From the NCBI GenBank assembly GCA_012934845.2, contig WNNJ02001344.1, forward strand, positions 186,001 to 250,000: a stretch of DNA of 64,000 nucleotides, written 5' to 3'. The number at the start of each line of letters is the position of its first letter. The first letter of the stretch is position 1. Below, one piece after another: positions 10,905 to 21,194 of this stretch. Made by a program: the position numbers and the translations under genes. Source of the stretch: Pomphorhynchus laevis. Its lineage: Eukaryota > Acanthocephala > Palaeacanthocephala > Echinorhynchida > Pomphorhynchidae. The notes beneath the pieces are model-generated. The model worked only from the letters and a program-made list of their open reading frames with translations, had not been told where the DNA came from and did not search any database.

Positions 10905-11795
10905 TTAAACTTTTATTAAATCAAAAATTATATACTGATATTTCTCACGATTGTTATAAAATAAACAAAACTCTTTAAGGAAATTGGGTCTATATGTAGT
11001 TAATACCCCTTTCTGCTTCTTTATTTCGTTTTTTATTTGGCCGTTAAAGGACTCCACAGACTGAGTATGAGCACCAGTATTTTTATCAACAAAATTATAT
11101 TTATGACATACTGTCTTATGTTCATATCCATTTTTATTTAATCTGCTATACGACTTGTGCTCGTCGGTCATTATAGTCGAATGGGGAAGCACTTGTGAGG
11201 ATATTATGGGTAGAATAGTGGTTTGTGCTTTATCCGCGATTACTCTAGCAAAGGATCTTTCAATTTTATCCCCGACCTCGACAATACACAAAGCGTCGGT
11301 TCTGTTTGTGTAAGATCTTCCACGATGAGACTTACACTTGTAATTTAACATGGTTTCATCTATTTGCACTATTTTTCCAGGGCCACCAAGTTTATCTTCA
11401 CTAAAATCAGTTTCCGGTATCAACTTATTAAGTTTATAAAAAATTTTTCTAATGGTCCGATCCGATGTAATTTTAGAGGCTATTATTGAGTGTGTTGGCT
11501 GCTTCACACATTTCTTGATTAACACACGTAAAATAGTTCTAATATCAATCGAAAACCCATCAAAAAAACTTCCCTTTCGTATTGAAATGTATTTTTTTAA
11601 GTTTGTGCAGCCATTCTTATAACACCTCCAACCATATCCATCAATAGAACGTTTATAAAGACTAAGCTTCATATAAGTATCACAGATAATGCATTTCATA
11701 GACCGAACTAAATACCTTGAATCAAACAAGTGGTCTATAAAATCTTGCTGTGTTGAGCTAATTATTAGCTGTTCGTAGTGATCTAGGTTATCCAT
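10905..11795 (-). CDS. Merlin transposase (ISXO2/IS1016-like DDE), 296 aa
   Basis: Cut-and-paste transposase predicted to bind the element's terminal repeats and excise and insert it. The N-terminal third has a zinc-ribbon-like set of cysteines (CIICDTY near residue 36; CYKNGC near 58). The catalytic region follows: first Asp in KIVQIDETMLNYKCKSHRG (about 143-161), second Asp in TIMTDEHKSYSRL (about 206-218), and the acidic residue in THTQSVESFNGQIKNE (about 242-257), with the H-x2-V-E-S-F-N-G block typical of ISXO2-like enzymes. Length is normal for the family and no stop interrupts it. The gene is far more A+T-rich in codon use than the LINEs nearby. It is intact by sequence; activity is untested. 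Confidence 0.88.
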   Translation of the reverse strand: MDNLDHYEQLIISSTQQDFIDHLFDSRYLVRSMKCIICDTYMKLSLYKRSIDGYGWRCYKNGCTNLKKYISIRKGSFFDGFSIDIRTILRVLIKKCVKQPTHSIIASKITSDRTIRKIFYKLNKLIPETDFSEDKLGGPGKIVQIDETMLNYKCKSHRGRSYTNRTDALCIVEVGDKIERSFARVIADKAQTTILPIISSQVLPHSTIMTDEHKSYSRLNKNGYEHKTVCHKYNFVDKNTGAHTQSVESFNGQIKNEIKKQKGVLTTYRPNFLKEFCLFYNNREKYQYIIFDLIKV

Positions 11796-11886
11796 GGGGT
11801 AAATCTGAATTTTTTTTATTTATAGTTTAGGAGGAAAAAAAAGTAGCTGTTCGTAGTGATCTAGGGGGGGAAATTTTACCTCTGAT
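11766..11886. repeat. 22-bp duplication and internal second TIR at the Merlin right end
   Basis: tagctgttcgtagtgatcta (first 20 of a 22-bp repeat) occurs at 11766-11787, inside the start of the transposase gene, and again at 11844-11865 outside it. The outer copy is fused directly to a TIR-like block (11861-11886), which is followed by the terminal TIR (11890-11917). This looks like a local copy-and-join event during replication or repair. Confidence 0.8.
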
Positions 11887-12229
11887 CGCCTAGGGGGGAA
11901 AATTCTACCTCTGATCCAATGATTTTTACCGTGATAAATTGTAATATAAATTGCAGACAAAGACATCGTGTCGTTGTATGCAATTTATATCACTGGATTT
12001 GAAATTCAGCAACATGAATTAAGTGTAAGTCTTCATGTTTAGAATGATAAAAATAAATGATTTGATATGTAACAATATCAAATATGACATGTGATATAAT
12101 ATAATACTTTTAACAACCAACTATAAATATAAATACAACTATAAATATAATACTTTTAACAACCAACTAATTAATATGTTATTGTATTGATATAACTAAT
12201 TAATATGCACATTTTATAAAAAATCATAA

Positions 12230-12690
12230 AAAAAATATTTTTTATTGCATACCATATAATATAAAATATAATACATTATTGATATACGTTATTGCTTTCT
12301 TCAAATCATTTAAATAATTTAATAGTTATGATATTTCAAGCAGAAAATTTATTTCAACACAATATATGAATAAATTTACTCTTTGTTTAAACTCTTTAAA
12401 CTCTTATATGTCATTTAAATATAATTTAAATTTAATCATAAAAAACATATTTTTGCATAAGCATTCATGCATACCATATAATATAAAATATAATACATTA
12501 AATAATGAAATTTTAAGAATTGCAACAATATGTAATGATATTGGCTTTCTTCAAAATCATTTAAATAATTTAATAGATACATATTTTAAACTAGGTTACT
12601 ATAAAAATAACATCAAGCAGAAAATAGTAAAATATATAAATCAACACAATAATATTAAAAAATGTAAAATCATAAATGAATAAATTATTA
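12230..12690 (+). mobile_element. Penelope-like RT C-terminal region, two partial copies
   Basis: The second copy keeps an open frame of 105 aa (12366-12683). It contains NIFLHKHSCIPYNIKYNTLN, NEILRIATICND, FLQNHLNNLIDTYFKLGYYK and QKIVKYI. This matches the region after the palm in Penelope-like RTs, with its L-R-R-I-C and F-x-x-x-G-Y pattern. The first copy (12236-12360) is a shorter, decayed duplicate of the same part. Remnant only; no catalytic motif is present here. Confidence 0.65.
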
Positions 12691-12699
12691 TAAAATAAT

Positions 12700-13015
12700 G
12701 TTAACTCTTAATCAGAATTTCTTTATGGATGCATAGTTAATAATATACTCTGCGTCAATAATACAATATAGTATAAGTTATATTAGTTATATAAGTTATA
12801 TTTAATATTATAGGTCATCAGGAGGAACTGCTATGTGATCAGGTTTCGTAAAAAACTACAAAATATTATTAAACATATTTTTGCATGAGTATTCATACAT
12901 ACCATATAAATAATAAATTTTGTATTAGAATAAGATAATCGATAATCAAATTTCATCAGAGAAAATACCTCATTAGCATGTATTTAGCCCAAATTCTATG
13001 TTGGATTAATGAATA
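12700..13015. other. PLE 3'-flanking remnants
   Basis: Contains repeats of the sequence that follows the PLE open frame elsewhere (ctttatggatgcatagttaa, and ttgtattagaataagata at 12922, as also near 24380 and 24765), plus a scrap of the His-rich region at 12873-12905. No gene seen. Confidence 0.4.
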
Positions 13016-13026
13016 GACGCCGAATG

Positions 13027-13122
13027 ATTTTTTATGTCAGCTAACTGTAGATGATTTTTTATGTCAGCTAGTTGTAGATGATTTTTTATGTCAGCTAACT
13101 GTAGACTCAGTTAGCTGACATA
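13027..13122. repeat. Three 27-bp tandem units ending in a perfect hairpin
   Basis: The unit atgattttttatgtcagcta (plus actgtag) is repeated three times from about 13027. The last unit forms a perfect 15-bp stem, tatgtcagctaactg (13087-13101), with its complement (13108-13122) around a 6-nt loop. The TCAGCTAACTGAGTCTA-like core recurs at 13285, 13358, 24937, 25046 and, more weakly, 63167. Confidence 0.8.
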
Positions 13123-13157
13123 ATTGATATAAATTTAAATTTGAATTTTTATAACAT

Positions 13158-13256
13158 GATCAACAAACAAATTAATTTTTTTATTTCGCTGTTAGTATCA
13201 TCATCTGATGATACGGGAAGCAGCTTGTGAAATAAAAATAAATTTGTATTTGTTGA
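13158..13256. repeat. ~100-bp fold-back repeat
   Basis: Imperfect inverted repeat. The outer arms are atcaacaaacaaattaat and its near-complement; the inner arms are tatcatca and tgatgata. It includes the phrase tttcgctgttag, shared with the fold-back sequences at 17.3 and 59.2 kb. Confidence 0.6.
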
Positions 13257-13276
13257 TTCTGTATTAAATGCAGTAT

Positions 13277-13380
13277 AAAATACGTAGACTCAATTAGCTT
13301 ATTTACATAATATTTTATATTCTTTTCGTATTTTCAACTCATAATGAAAATCATATCAGCTAATTGAGTCTATGTATTTT
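13277..13380. repeat. Inverted repeat with 23-bp arms
   Basis: aaaatacgtagactcaatta (plus gct) at 13277-13299 is complementary, with one mismatch, to 13358-13380. The arms carry the same gactcaattagct core as the neighbouring hairpin. It could be a small non-autonomous element or the ends of one. Confidence 0.7.
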
Positions 13381-13849
13381 ATATAGACATATTTTATGTA
13401 TTTTCTATATTTTATTTTTTTTATTTAATGCTAAATAAAAAACAATTAAATAATAGATAACTATAAATAATAAAGATTTTATATAATTTACATCAAGTTA
13501 AAGTTTAAAATTGAAATTTAAAATAAAAATCATTTTTTATGAATTAACTAATAAATAACTGAGGATGTATCGGATTAGAAATAGTTATAAAATCATAATT
13601 TACAATATATTTTTACAATTAATTTATTGAAGAATCTTACATTCTGCAATAAAATTACTTCAACAACTTAAATTTAAAGACATAAAATAAATTTCTGAAA
13701 TTTTATTTTAAAAATTTAGCGGTATTTATTGAAAAATATATTTATTTTATCTAAAAGTTCATTTTATTACAAAAGAAATTTATAGCTTCTAATAAATCAA
13801 ATTAAATTATGTATTAATAAATAATCAAAATAATGACAACTAAATCAAA

Positions 13850-14140
13850 CAGAAAATCGTAAAATATATAAATCATCAACTTGTTATTAAAATATTATTA
13901 ATTATTAATAAGATATTAATGTAATCATTACATCAATATTAAGATAACATATGAATTTGTTCAGAACTGGGTAAAAATAAATTTAAATTATATAAAGATA
14001 TTAAATATGTAGTATTTAATATTTGTAAATTAATACACGAACCAATTTATCCAGATAGTTTAATTCTAAATAAAACAAATATTGATGGTAAAAACTGTAT
14101 ATATTGTGCATACAGTTGGAAAGAATATATGTAATTATAT
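13850..14140 (+). mobile_element. Penelope-like fragment
   Basis: The frames include KQKIVKYIN-like sequence (13850-13875) and, further on, HEPIYPDSLILNKTNIDGKN (about 14036-14096), which matches the IYPESLILNKTN block of the left-edge copy. Strongly decayed. Confidence 0.45.
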
Positions 14141-14516
14141 ATAAAAGTAAAAAGTAATCGAAAATAGATAGAGTACTACAACTCTGGATTATTATTGGAT
14201 TGCTATAACGACTTGTAAGGAAAAGTTACTGTTGTTTAGGATAATCACATGTATGATCAAATTGAATATATCAGGATAAATATTATTGGTTTTATGTTAC
14301 TAAAAATTAAAATCTTGGTTTATATGTTAATATTAAACTTAAACTGATAATTATAATTATTTTTGAGTAATTATTGCTTTGTTAATATTGTCTGAATTCA
14401 TTTACGGAAGCACAGGTTTGGGTTTATAATTTACAAAAATATTAAAAACGCCAGCTTAAATTCTTTTTGATAACAGAGTTGTTCTGTCGAAATATCGAAA
14501 ATTAATCATTAAATGT

Positions 14517-14719
14517 TATTATTTATAGAATGGAATCAAATAAATGACAATTCATTCGATAAAATGGTTCAGTTTAAAACATTTCGTGTTCACAACACGC
14601 AACTTTTGCATGCTGTGAAACAGTAGTTCCTGATGATAGCAGCAGTTATTGAATTATTGAACTGAAGCTTTTCATCGAATAAATTCTCGTTTCTTTGGTT
14701 TCATTCTATAAATAATTAC
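14517..14719. repeat. ~200-bp fold-back element
   Basis: Imperfect inverted arms of about 55 bp (tatttatagaatg at 14520 against its complement near 14716, continuing through ttcgat) surround an inner part with cctgatgatagcagcag. No coding capacity. It may be a MITE-like element or a piece of a retroelement terminus. Confidence 0.55.
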
Positions 14720-15175
14720 AATTAAATAGAACAAATGGATGTTTAAAAAATTAAATGTTATAAATTATTTTAAATTATTAAAATGATATACTGACATGCC
14801 TTTGCTAACCAGTTAACTACGCTATACTAGCGAGAATATCAGAAGTCATTTACCTATATGCCGTTTAATTTGTTGTATCCAGTATAAACGAATTGACAAA
14901 ATGCTATATTTTATAAAAAGTGGTTATAACCTGACAGATTATAATGCAGTAAATGTATTTGCTAGTGCTTAACGTGGATAAAATTATAATTTAAAAAATT
15001 ACATCTGCTTTTAGATTTTTAAATGCTTTTATAACTGGGCAATTTTGCTATTATTATTGTGAACTTTTACAACCATAACGATTTGGTTTATGCATCGGTT
15101 AAATCTTTTTTTCTGATATTTTTCGATTTGAATTTTCCAACTTTTCAAATCGATGGTTTTTTTTATCTTTAACAG
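14720..15175. other. End of intron 1, no gene
   Basis: A+T-rich intronic sequence ending in a pyrimidine-rich tract and acceptor (tttttttatctttaacag, 15158-15175). The 69-aa minus-strand frame at 15029-15238 overlaps exon 2 and is not supported. Confidence 0.5.
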
Positions 15176-15310
15176 ACAAATGTATAGATGGATTATACAG
15201 ATGTGATCAAAACGATACAATTCATTGTGAATACGCATGCAAATATCTGAATTACATCCCGTGTAAACATTTCAGGGATCACCAAGCATGCAAGTATTAT
15301 CAACAAAGCG
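15176..15310 (+). CDS. Secreted LDLa-domain protein, exon 2 (cysteine-rich)
   Basis: The exon is 135 nt, a multiple of three, entered and left in phase 1, so it joins exon 1 in frame. The acceptor is taacag|ac and the donor gcg|gtaatc. It encodes a 45-residue cysteine-rich segment starting NKCIDGLYRCDQNDTIHCEY and continuing ACKYLNYIPCKHFRDHQACK. Seven cysteines suggest an extracellular disulphide-bonded module, continuing or following the LDLa domain. No specific family recognised. Confidence 0.6.
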
Positions 15311-16267
15311 GTAATCATAATTTTAATAAAAATTATTAAATAAATAATTTAATATATTTCAATCAACAATTATAAACTAAGTAATTTTCAAAAAATAATT
15401 ATTAAAGATTATTAAATTATTGATGATTTATTATTTGATTCAAAATATCTAGTTTGTAGTTTAAATATCATTAAGGATTCTGCCGACCCAAGGTGTCATA
15501 AACAAGCGTTATAAATTTTACTTATACTGTAAAAAAGTATAAAGGCTTATATTTTATTTTGAAATAACCATTATTCTATGTTATACATCCAAAATTTTAA
15601 AAATTAAACTAGGTGGTGTAGTTAATGATTATTTCATTAACTTAATACGATTTAAAATCCATAAACACTACATGGTCATGATACATTTTCATATGTAGAT
15701 ACATTGAAGTAGAAAATAAAAACATTGGATACAAATAGTCGTACATTAAAATACTTGTTAACATTTGATATATATAGGATTAAGAGATATAAATATATAT
15801 TAATTATATATAATATCTATGTTAATTAATTTTGATTATTGTGGTAATATTGACGTATCAAAAATAATAATATATATTATATATATTATTATAGATGATT
15901 TATATAATACTGAATTGAATTAATATTTGGTAAATTAACCATTAAATTCAAATATTTTAATCTCAAAAGTATCTTTATAAAATTGTATAAATCATCACAA
16001 CTTTGAATTTCGAAATTTGTGATCATTAATTATTTTAAATTTTGAATATTTCGTCAAAATTTAAATCTTGTAATCTGTAAATTTTAATAATTAATAAAAA
16101 ATTTCTAAATTGAAAATTAAAGCAATTACATACTAATTTATTTATTAAATTCAATTTATCAAAATAACAATTAAAATTACTTTTAAATGAAGCAGTTTCA
16201 AAGCAATCAGTTCTTTATAAAAATGTAACTACACGATTTAATCAATTTTCAAATTTAATGGAAAATT
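15311..16267. other. Intron sequence, no feature recognised
   Basis: A+T-rich, with TATA-rich low complexity at 15770-15900. Nothing further. Confidence 0.5.
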
Positions 16268-16618
16268 TCAAACGATCTTGTTTCCGCTAGGTGATGCTGT
16301 CTTTATTACCCAATCTATATAAGGTTTTGACGATGAATCTTTATCTAGTGGTACGGTTATAATTTCCGGTACATCATATGGATGGTGCTCATTAACACAT
16401 CGAATAATATTTTCTACTTGAGCTTGAATTGTTTTAATCATTAATAAAAGTTCAGCATCTCTGTTCATTTTATTTTCCCACTTATAGACAGACGTTATAC
16501 CGGGGACAATATTAACACATGCCGCTAATTCAGTCGATACAACAATGTCAGCGATTTTATCCGCGACCTTCGTGTCCGGTACGGTCACTAGAATCAATCT
16601 TGGCTCCAGAGTTGACAT
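16268..16618 (-). CDS. CUTA: CutA1-family protein, 116 aa, intronless
   Basis: The full-length product is a CutA-like, ferredoxin-fold protein. Signature blocks are visible: VTVPDTKVADKIADIVV (residues 11-27), ELAACVNIVPGITSVYKWEN (30-49), AELLLMIKT (55-63), the highly conserved HHPYDVPEIITVPL (78-91) and YIDWV (99-103). CutA proteins are small trimers named for bacterial divalent-cation tolerance; the animal homologue has been linked to acetylcholinesterase anchoring, and its biochemical role is unsettled. The start is the first ATG of the frame; no signal peptide is visible, so this form should be cytosolic. It lies on the minus strand within intron 2 of the LDLa gene. Codon use is that of the A+T-rich host. 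The lack of introns could mean retrocopying. Confidence 0.92.
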   Translation of the reverse strand: MSTLEPRLILVTVPDTKVADKIADIVVSTELAACVNIVPGITSVYKWENKMNRDAELLLMIKTIQAQVENIIRCVNEHHPYDVPEIITVPLDKDSSSKPYIDWVIKTASPSGNKIV

Positions 16619-17780
16619 CTACAAAGTAGCTGTTATTATTGAACGCATAACAACCACACACCTATTAAATTAAAGGATCTTATTAGTAAATATTTAATTT
16701 AAAGTTGCCATCGAAGTAAAATTACTACATTATGAAATTGTATTTGATTGCATCTGTGAGCTGAAATTTTTCCGATTGTGGCACGATATTATCGTCACAG
16801 GTATTGATCTTATTTTTGATACAGCAGTACAATATGAAAAAAAAACATTATGAAATGTAATGAATGACTTTATTAGAACATCTGAAATTTAGTATCTAAT
16901 TATTTTTTCCGAAATTATAAAATATTTAAAAAATGCTTAAATATAATTAAATCCTTTTAAATAGCTAATACTGATCCATTATTGATTGATCCATTATAAA
17001 TCGTGTTAATTCACTTTTAATTGATATTTAGTAAATAAATAAATTCAACAATTTGAATTCTAATTATAAAATCGTAACTTATTAGAATTACAAATCAGGT
17101 TTAAATTTGTGACTCAACATTCAATTTCATAGATTCTAGGTTTAAAACATCACTGAAAAGCCATTTTATTAATGAAGTGATTCATTATATTTCATTGGAT
17201 ATTGGTCATTTTTATGATTATCGAAGGTGATATAAAATGATTTACACATTAAGTAATTTTCATATAGCAACAACTTTCTATTCACAGATTTAATTATAAA
17301 TAATTATTGGAGCTGGGTCAAAGGAAGAAGAAATTATTTTTAATATTTCGCTTTCTGTTAGCATCTTCAGAAAATTACAATGCTTTTTAAAATGTACATG
17401 CTTATATAAAAAAATCAAAACGATCACCGCCATTTGCTTTGGGCAGGTGCTGCTGTTATTAGCGGTTACCAGCTCCTTTCACTGTTGTTTGAATTATGAC
17501 ACGATTTCGGCAACTTTTGAAGGTAAACAAAACGCAATGAAAAAGGATGGTACAAAATAGTTTAGAAACAAAATAAAAATAATTACCATAATATTTTCAT
17601 TCAAAATAAATAATTTTAAAAAAATTAGAAAAAATTAAAAAATAATAATTAAAGTACTATAAAAATTAAATAAAGTATAAAAATAAAAGAGAGAGGATTA
17701 TTTAAACAAAAGAATCGTTTACAACATCTTTACAAAATATTTAAAGTTGCGTCAGGTTTATTATTTGGCATAATAATATT
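16619..17780. other. CutA 5' flank and intron, with a fold-back copy at 17,290-17,405
   Basis: 17290-17405 shares about 75 bp, inverted, with 59,225-59,330: attggagct, atatttcgct, and ctgttagcatcttcagaaaa. The remainder is A+T-rich with no coding signal. CutA regulatory sequence would lie immediately after 16618, but nothing specific is recognisable. Confidence 0.5.
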
Positions 17781-17786
17781 TTGTTT

Positions 17787-17936
17787 CAGCAGCCCCTACA
17801 GGTGACGTATATATTAACAAGAAAGAATTTCAATAAACCTTTTTTATATTCTGATTGAAGGAATCGAGGAGACTATACTGCATAAACTGACTCTATGCTG
17901 TTTCGACTTTTGAGTCTCATCAGTAGGGGCTGCTGC
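17787..17936 (-). ncRNA. Hammerhead-ribozyme-like sequence
   Basis: On the minus strand the core CUGAUGA (17919-17925) is followed by a 4-bp stem II (GACU, loop CAAA, AGUC), then GAAA, then a stem III (ACAGCAUA paired to UAUGCAGU with one A-A mismatch, loop GAGUCAGUU). The cleavage triplet is GUA, placing the predicted cut between 17876 and 17875. Stem I is only CUA/UAG locally. However, the full 5' strand CAGCAGCCCCUA is perfectly complementary (12 bp) to UAGGGGCUGCUG at 17787-17798, about 77 nt further downstream on the same strand. Stem I may therefore be interrupted by an insertion, or closed by a large loop. All universally required core bases are present. Penelope-like elements are known carriers of such ribozymes, and PLE remnants are common here. 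Cleavage is untested. Confidence 0.7.
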
Positions 17937-17939
17937 ACA

Positions 17940-18420
17940 ACTGGATTGAAGTGCATCATACCTAGAGAGCTCAATAAGTCCTTCTAGTACACATCCATGT
18001 ACTAGGAACTAAAACTGTTAAGAGTATTGATTTCAAATAATTTACTTACCAGGACCTAACACTTATGATTAGATCCTATGTGTTTCCTGTTTACACCGGA
18101 AAGTGTAAACCGGCATGATTTTTTACAAACTTTGTCGGGAAGTTTATTCCGGACGCCTAGCCCAAGGAACGATAGCACATGTGCTGCCCCGTGAAGCCAC
18201 TGTTTACTAAACCATTCCATATGTAATGTAACCGGTGTAGGAGCGTGCGCTTAGTGAACAACTTTCATAGGTTTACTGAGAAGCAAGTACTGTCGAAGTT
18301 GTGTAGCTACAGAAGCATACTGATGAGACAACCCTGTAGTGATGACGAAGGTGGAAACGCCATATTGGGGGCTAGCAGTCACTTCTTGACGTGCATCTTA
18401 GATTGACTTTAGAGCTTTCA
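17940..18420. other. GC-richer unidentified block
   Basis: Base composition is distinctly richer in G+C than the surrounding intron. It contains a hairpin (gtttacac / gtgtaaac, 18089-18110, 6-nt loop) and the phrase actgatgagacaaccctgta near 18300, but no long open frame. It could be the leader of a LINE or another retroelement whose body is missing. Origin unknown. Confidence 0.4.
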
Positions 18421-18880
18421 CAATAATAGAAAATTTATAAAATTATAAAATAGAATATATAATTTGTAAATTATATAATTATATAAATATATAATTACAA
18501 TTTACAATTATAAATACAATTACACTATACAATTAGATATGTAATTACATATATTATATTATTATAAAACAAAATTAGCAGAAATGTTTTTTGTTACACA
18601 AATCTTCATATAATCATTAAATTAGTATTAAAACTACTAAAATTAGAAATTTTGCTTTAATTATAAGCGAATTTAACGTTTATTTCTTAAACATTCAACA
18701 AATATACAACCCGAATACTTAATTATTTCATAATTAATAGTTTTGAAATAATTAATAAGTAAATTTAACAAACAGATGAATTATTTGTTAGATAATATTG
18801 CTGATATTGTGAATTGTATATGATATTAAAAGTTAATACTTTTTAAAACTATTGATCATAATATTTGTATGTTCTTCCAG

Positions 18881-18931
18881 ATTCACAAGATGCAAAGACT
18901 TTATTACCGAATACGTATCTATTTTGTATAG
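18881..18931 (+). CDS. Possible exon 3 of the LDLa gene (17 codons)
   Basis: The acceptor tgttcttccag and the donor GTAAAA bound a 51-nt stretch that is phase 1 at both ends and open in the frame set by exon 2, encoding SQDAKTLLPNTYLFCI. It is supported only by splice signals and phase; being short, it could occur by chance. Confidence 0.35.
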   Translation: MHKMQRLYYRIRIYFV

Positions 18932-19047
18932 GTAAAAAGCTACTTTTGTATTAAACTTAGATTTTTGTTAATTTAGCTTTACTAATTCTAATTACTGTAT
19001 ATGGATTGTGGAGAATGATATCTATATCTCAAGCTTTAAAACGCAGG

Positions 19048-19275
19048 CAATGTCCTCAAGGGTCGTCAAGCCGTTATTCAAAATTTTTATGGCGAACTGT
19101 CAGTGTGATTATCATTTTAGATAAAATTCTGTTCCTATTTTAATACTATTTAAAATCATTTATCTATATATCAATATTTAATAAGGAGACAATTTCCCCA
19201 GGGTCGTTAAGCAATTATTCAAAATTTTAATGGCGAACTATCAGCATGATTCTAATCTTCAATAAAATTCTGTTA
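19048..19275. repeat. Two ~85-bp direct repeats, period 141 bp
   Basis: Copies at 19048-19132 and 19189-19275 share gtcgt/gtcgtt, attattcaaaattt, atggcgaact and aaaattctgtt. No coding sense. Confidence 0.65.
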
Positions 19276-19517
19276 ATCCAGTTAAACATTTGACTAAAAG
19301 TCATGACGATAAAAGAAATGAAAAATAAAATATTAATAATAAAATCTAAAAAAAAACTAAAAAAGATAAACATAAACAGTTAGAACAATTACAAACAATT
19401 AAAACGCTCTATTACTTGTAACCATTAGGATTTAATGATTTGGTACAAGCAATTGGCGGAAGTAGGATAGTGAATAATAAACCATTATATTGACGCCCAA
19501 AAAGTATAAATATTTTT

Positions 19518-19560
19518 TTTTCAAAATAATAATAATTACATTTACAAGGTTACCCGCTAA
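19518..19560 (+). repeat. Left inverted terminal repeat of the RT-nuclease element
   Basis: Pairs with 21803-21845. Similarity weakens outside these limits but may extend about 10 bp further (tataaat). No clear target duplication could be assigned. Confidence 0.8.
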
Positions 19561-20364
19561 GGGGTCCCATAAAATATAATCTGATTCCATAAAATATAAT
19601 TATAAAATATAATTACATACTCAGCACCATATCAGATTTTGCGATATCTCTCCAGATAACGTAATCAATGCATCCCGTCACACTCAAGGTATTACTGGTC
19701 CATCCGGTATCGATGTTTCAGGTTGGCGTGCTTGAGTCATTTGGCCAGAGCTCGCTTCGATTAGCTAAGAGTCTTGCTGATTTGTCGATTTTGGTTGCGA
19801 CAACTGAATTACGTCCGAATGATCTTGATGCCTTTACAGTTTGCCGTCTTATTCCAATCGATGAAATCCCAGAATTCGACCGATCGGGATTAGCGATGTT
19901 CTCCGTCGTATAATTGGAAAGATACAGGATCTCGCAGGATCTCGCTGGACCTTCAAGATGTGGCGTCCGTTGTTCAATTATGTGCCGGTTAAAGAGGTGG
20001 AGTGGAAACGGCTATTTATTCTGTTAGGGAGTTGTATTCAGAGAATGAATTTAGCTGTGTTCTACAACTAGATGCTAGCAACGCGTTCAATAGGATAAAT
20101 CGGAAGGTTGCATTGACTAATGTGGATAGAGTTTGCCCTTCGTTAAATACGGTCCTTTGAACTTTTTACGAAAGTGATACTGTCCTAAAGATAAACGACG
20201 AAACAATGTATTCCAAAGAAGGATTTACACAGCGCGATTCACTTGCCATGATATCATTTGCGGCATCGACATTACCACTCATAATGTGCTTAAAAAATTA
20301 ATTCCCTGGAGTAGATCAACGTTGGTTTGCCGACGATGCTCATTGTGTTGGTAAGGACCACGAG

Positions 20365-20592
20365 TTGCTTAAAATGTGGAATCTCATCCGAACAATTGGT
20401 CCCAAGTACGGTTTCTATGTAAACCCTGAGAAATGTCGGTTACTAGTACATGTTAGTAACCATCTTCAAGCGTCTAATATTTTGGCTCAGTCAGGTCTGA
20501 AAGTTGTCTGCGATGGCTTGCGTGTTCCTTGTTCAGCTGTTGGGACTATTGATTTAGTTGAGGACCTTGTTAGATCAAAGGTTGAAGAGTGA
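20365..20592 (+). pseudogene. RT-nuclease gene, open piece following the catalytic box
   Basis: 75-aa open part of the decayed gene. MLKMWNLIRTIGPKYGFYVN corresponds to the block after the F-A-D-D-A motif in this family, where a conserved G-P-x-Y-G-Y/F-x-x-N is usual. The neighbouring open piece at 20599-20832 continues the thumb-like region (IACSALIQFLKFRWNFIQRT). Not functional as found. Confidence 0.65.
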
Positions 20593-21194
20593 AATGTAAT
20601 GATACTAAACACCATTAAAGTTGCCCACAAAAGCCCCCACATTGCCTGCTCAGCACTCATTCAATTTCTAAAATTCAGATGGAATTTCATTCAACGAACC
20701 TGTCCTGTGAATACAGCATATTATGAAAGTATCCGTAATACTGTTATGAACGACCTAATGTCGGTAATTACTGAAATCATCAACCTGAACAGATATTGGC
20801 GTGCCTTTGAGCTTCCTATTGGTTTTGGCTGACTTGGGATAGAACTTTCAGACTGTGGGTCGCCTTTCGCGCATGAAGTTTCGGTTAGGATAAGCAGACC
20901 ATTGCTAGATGGACTGTCCGGGAATGCTCTAGTCGTTGAGCAAAATCTCATTGCAGCCGACATCTATTTTGAAAGAATTGAAGTTTTTCGGTATCGTTTC
21001 TTGCACGTCAAGCAAAACGATTTTAATGACAATCTTATTCTTGAATATGCCTCTCAAAAGAGGGCTTCGACTTGACTATCGGCTAAGCCTTTAAGAAAGG
21101 CTGAATATACACTCAGCAAACTGCAGTTTTACGATGCTTTTGAAACCCGATATGGATGGCAGCCACACAACCCGCCTTCTTGTCAGTGTGAGAT

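Larger units (their letters stand above)
10738..11917 (-). mobile_element. Complete Merlin-type DNA transposon, 1180 bp, with 8-bp target duplication
   Basis: The element is flanked on both sides by aatgattt (10730-10737 and 11918-11925). Its terminal inverted repeats start ggatcagaggtagaatttt and run into a C/G tract (10738-10762 and about 11893-11917). It contains one transposase gene on the minus strand with an open frame. Eight-bp duplications and an ISXO2/IS1016-like DDE transposase are the hallmarks of the Merlin superfamily. The left end is a perfect 46-bp palindrome (10740-10785) and the right end carries a second TIR copy (11861-11886). Identical flanks and an open gene suggest recent insertion. 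It lies in intron 1 of the LDLa gene, on the opposite strand. Confidence 0.88.

Noticed and set aside
15029-15238. 69-aa minus-strand frame
   Set aside because: Overlaps the better supported exon 2 on the plus strand and lacks coding character.
18300-18345. Second hammerhead-like CUGAUGAG near GGUGGAAAC
   Set aside because: Stem II and stem III cannot be formed properly and no NUH cleavage triplet is placed correctly.
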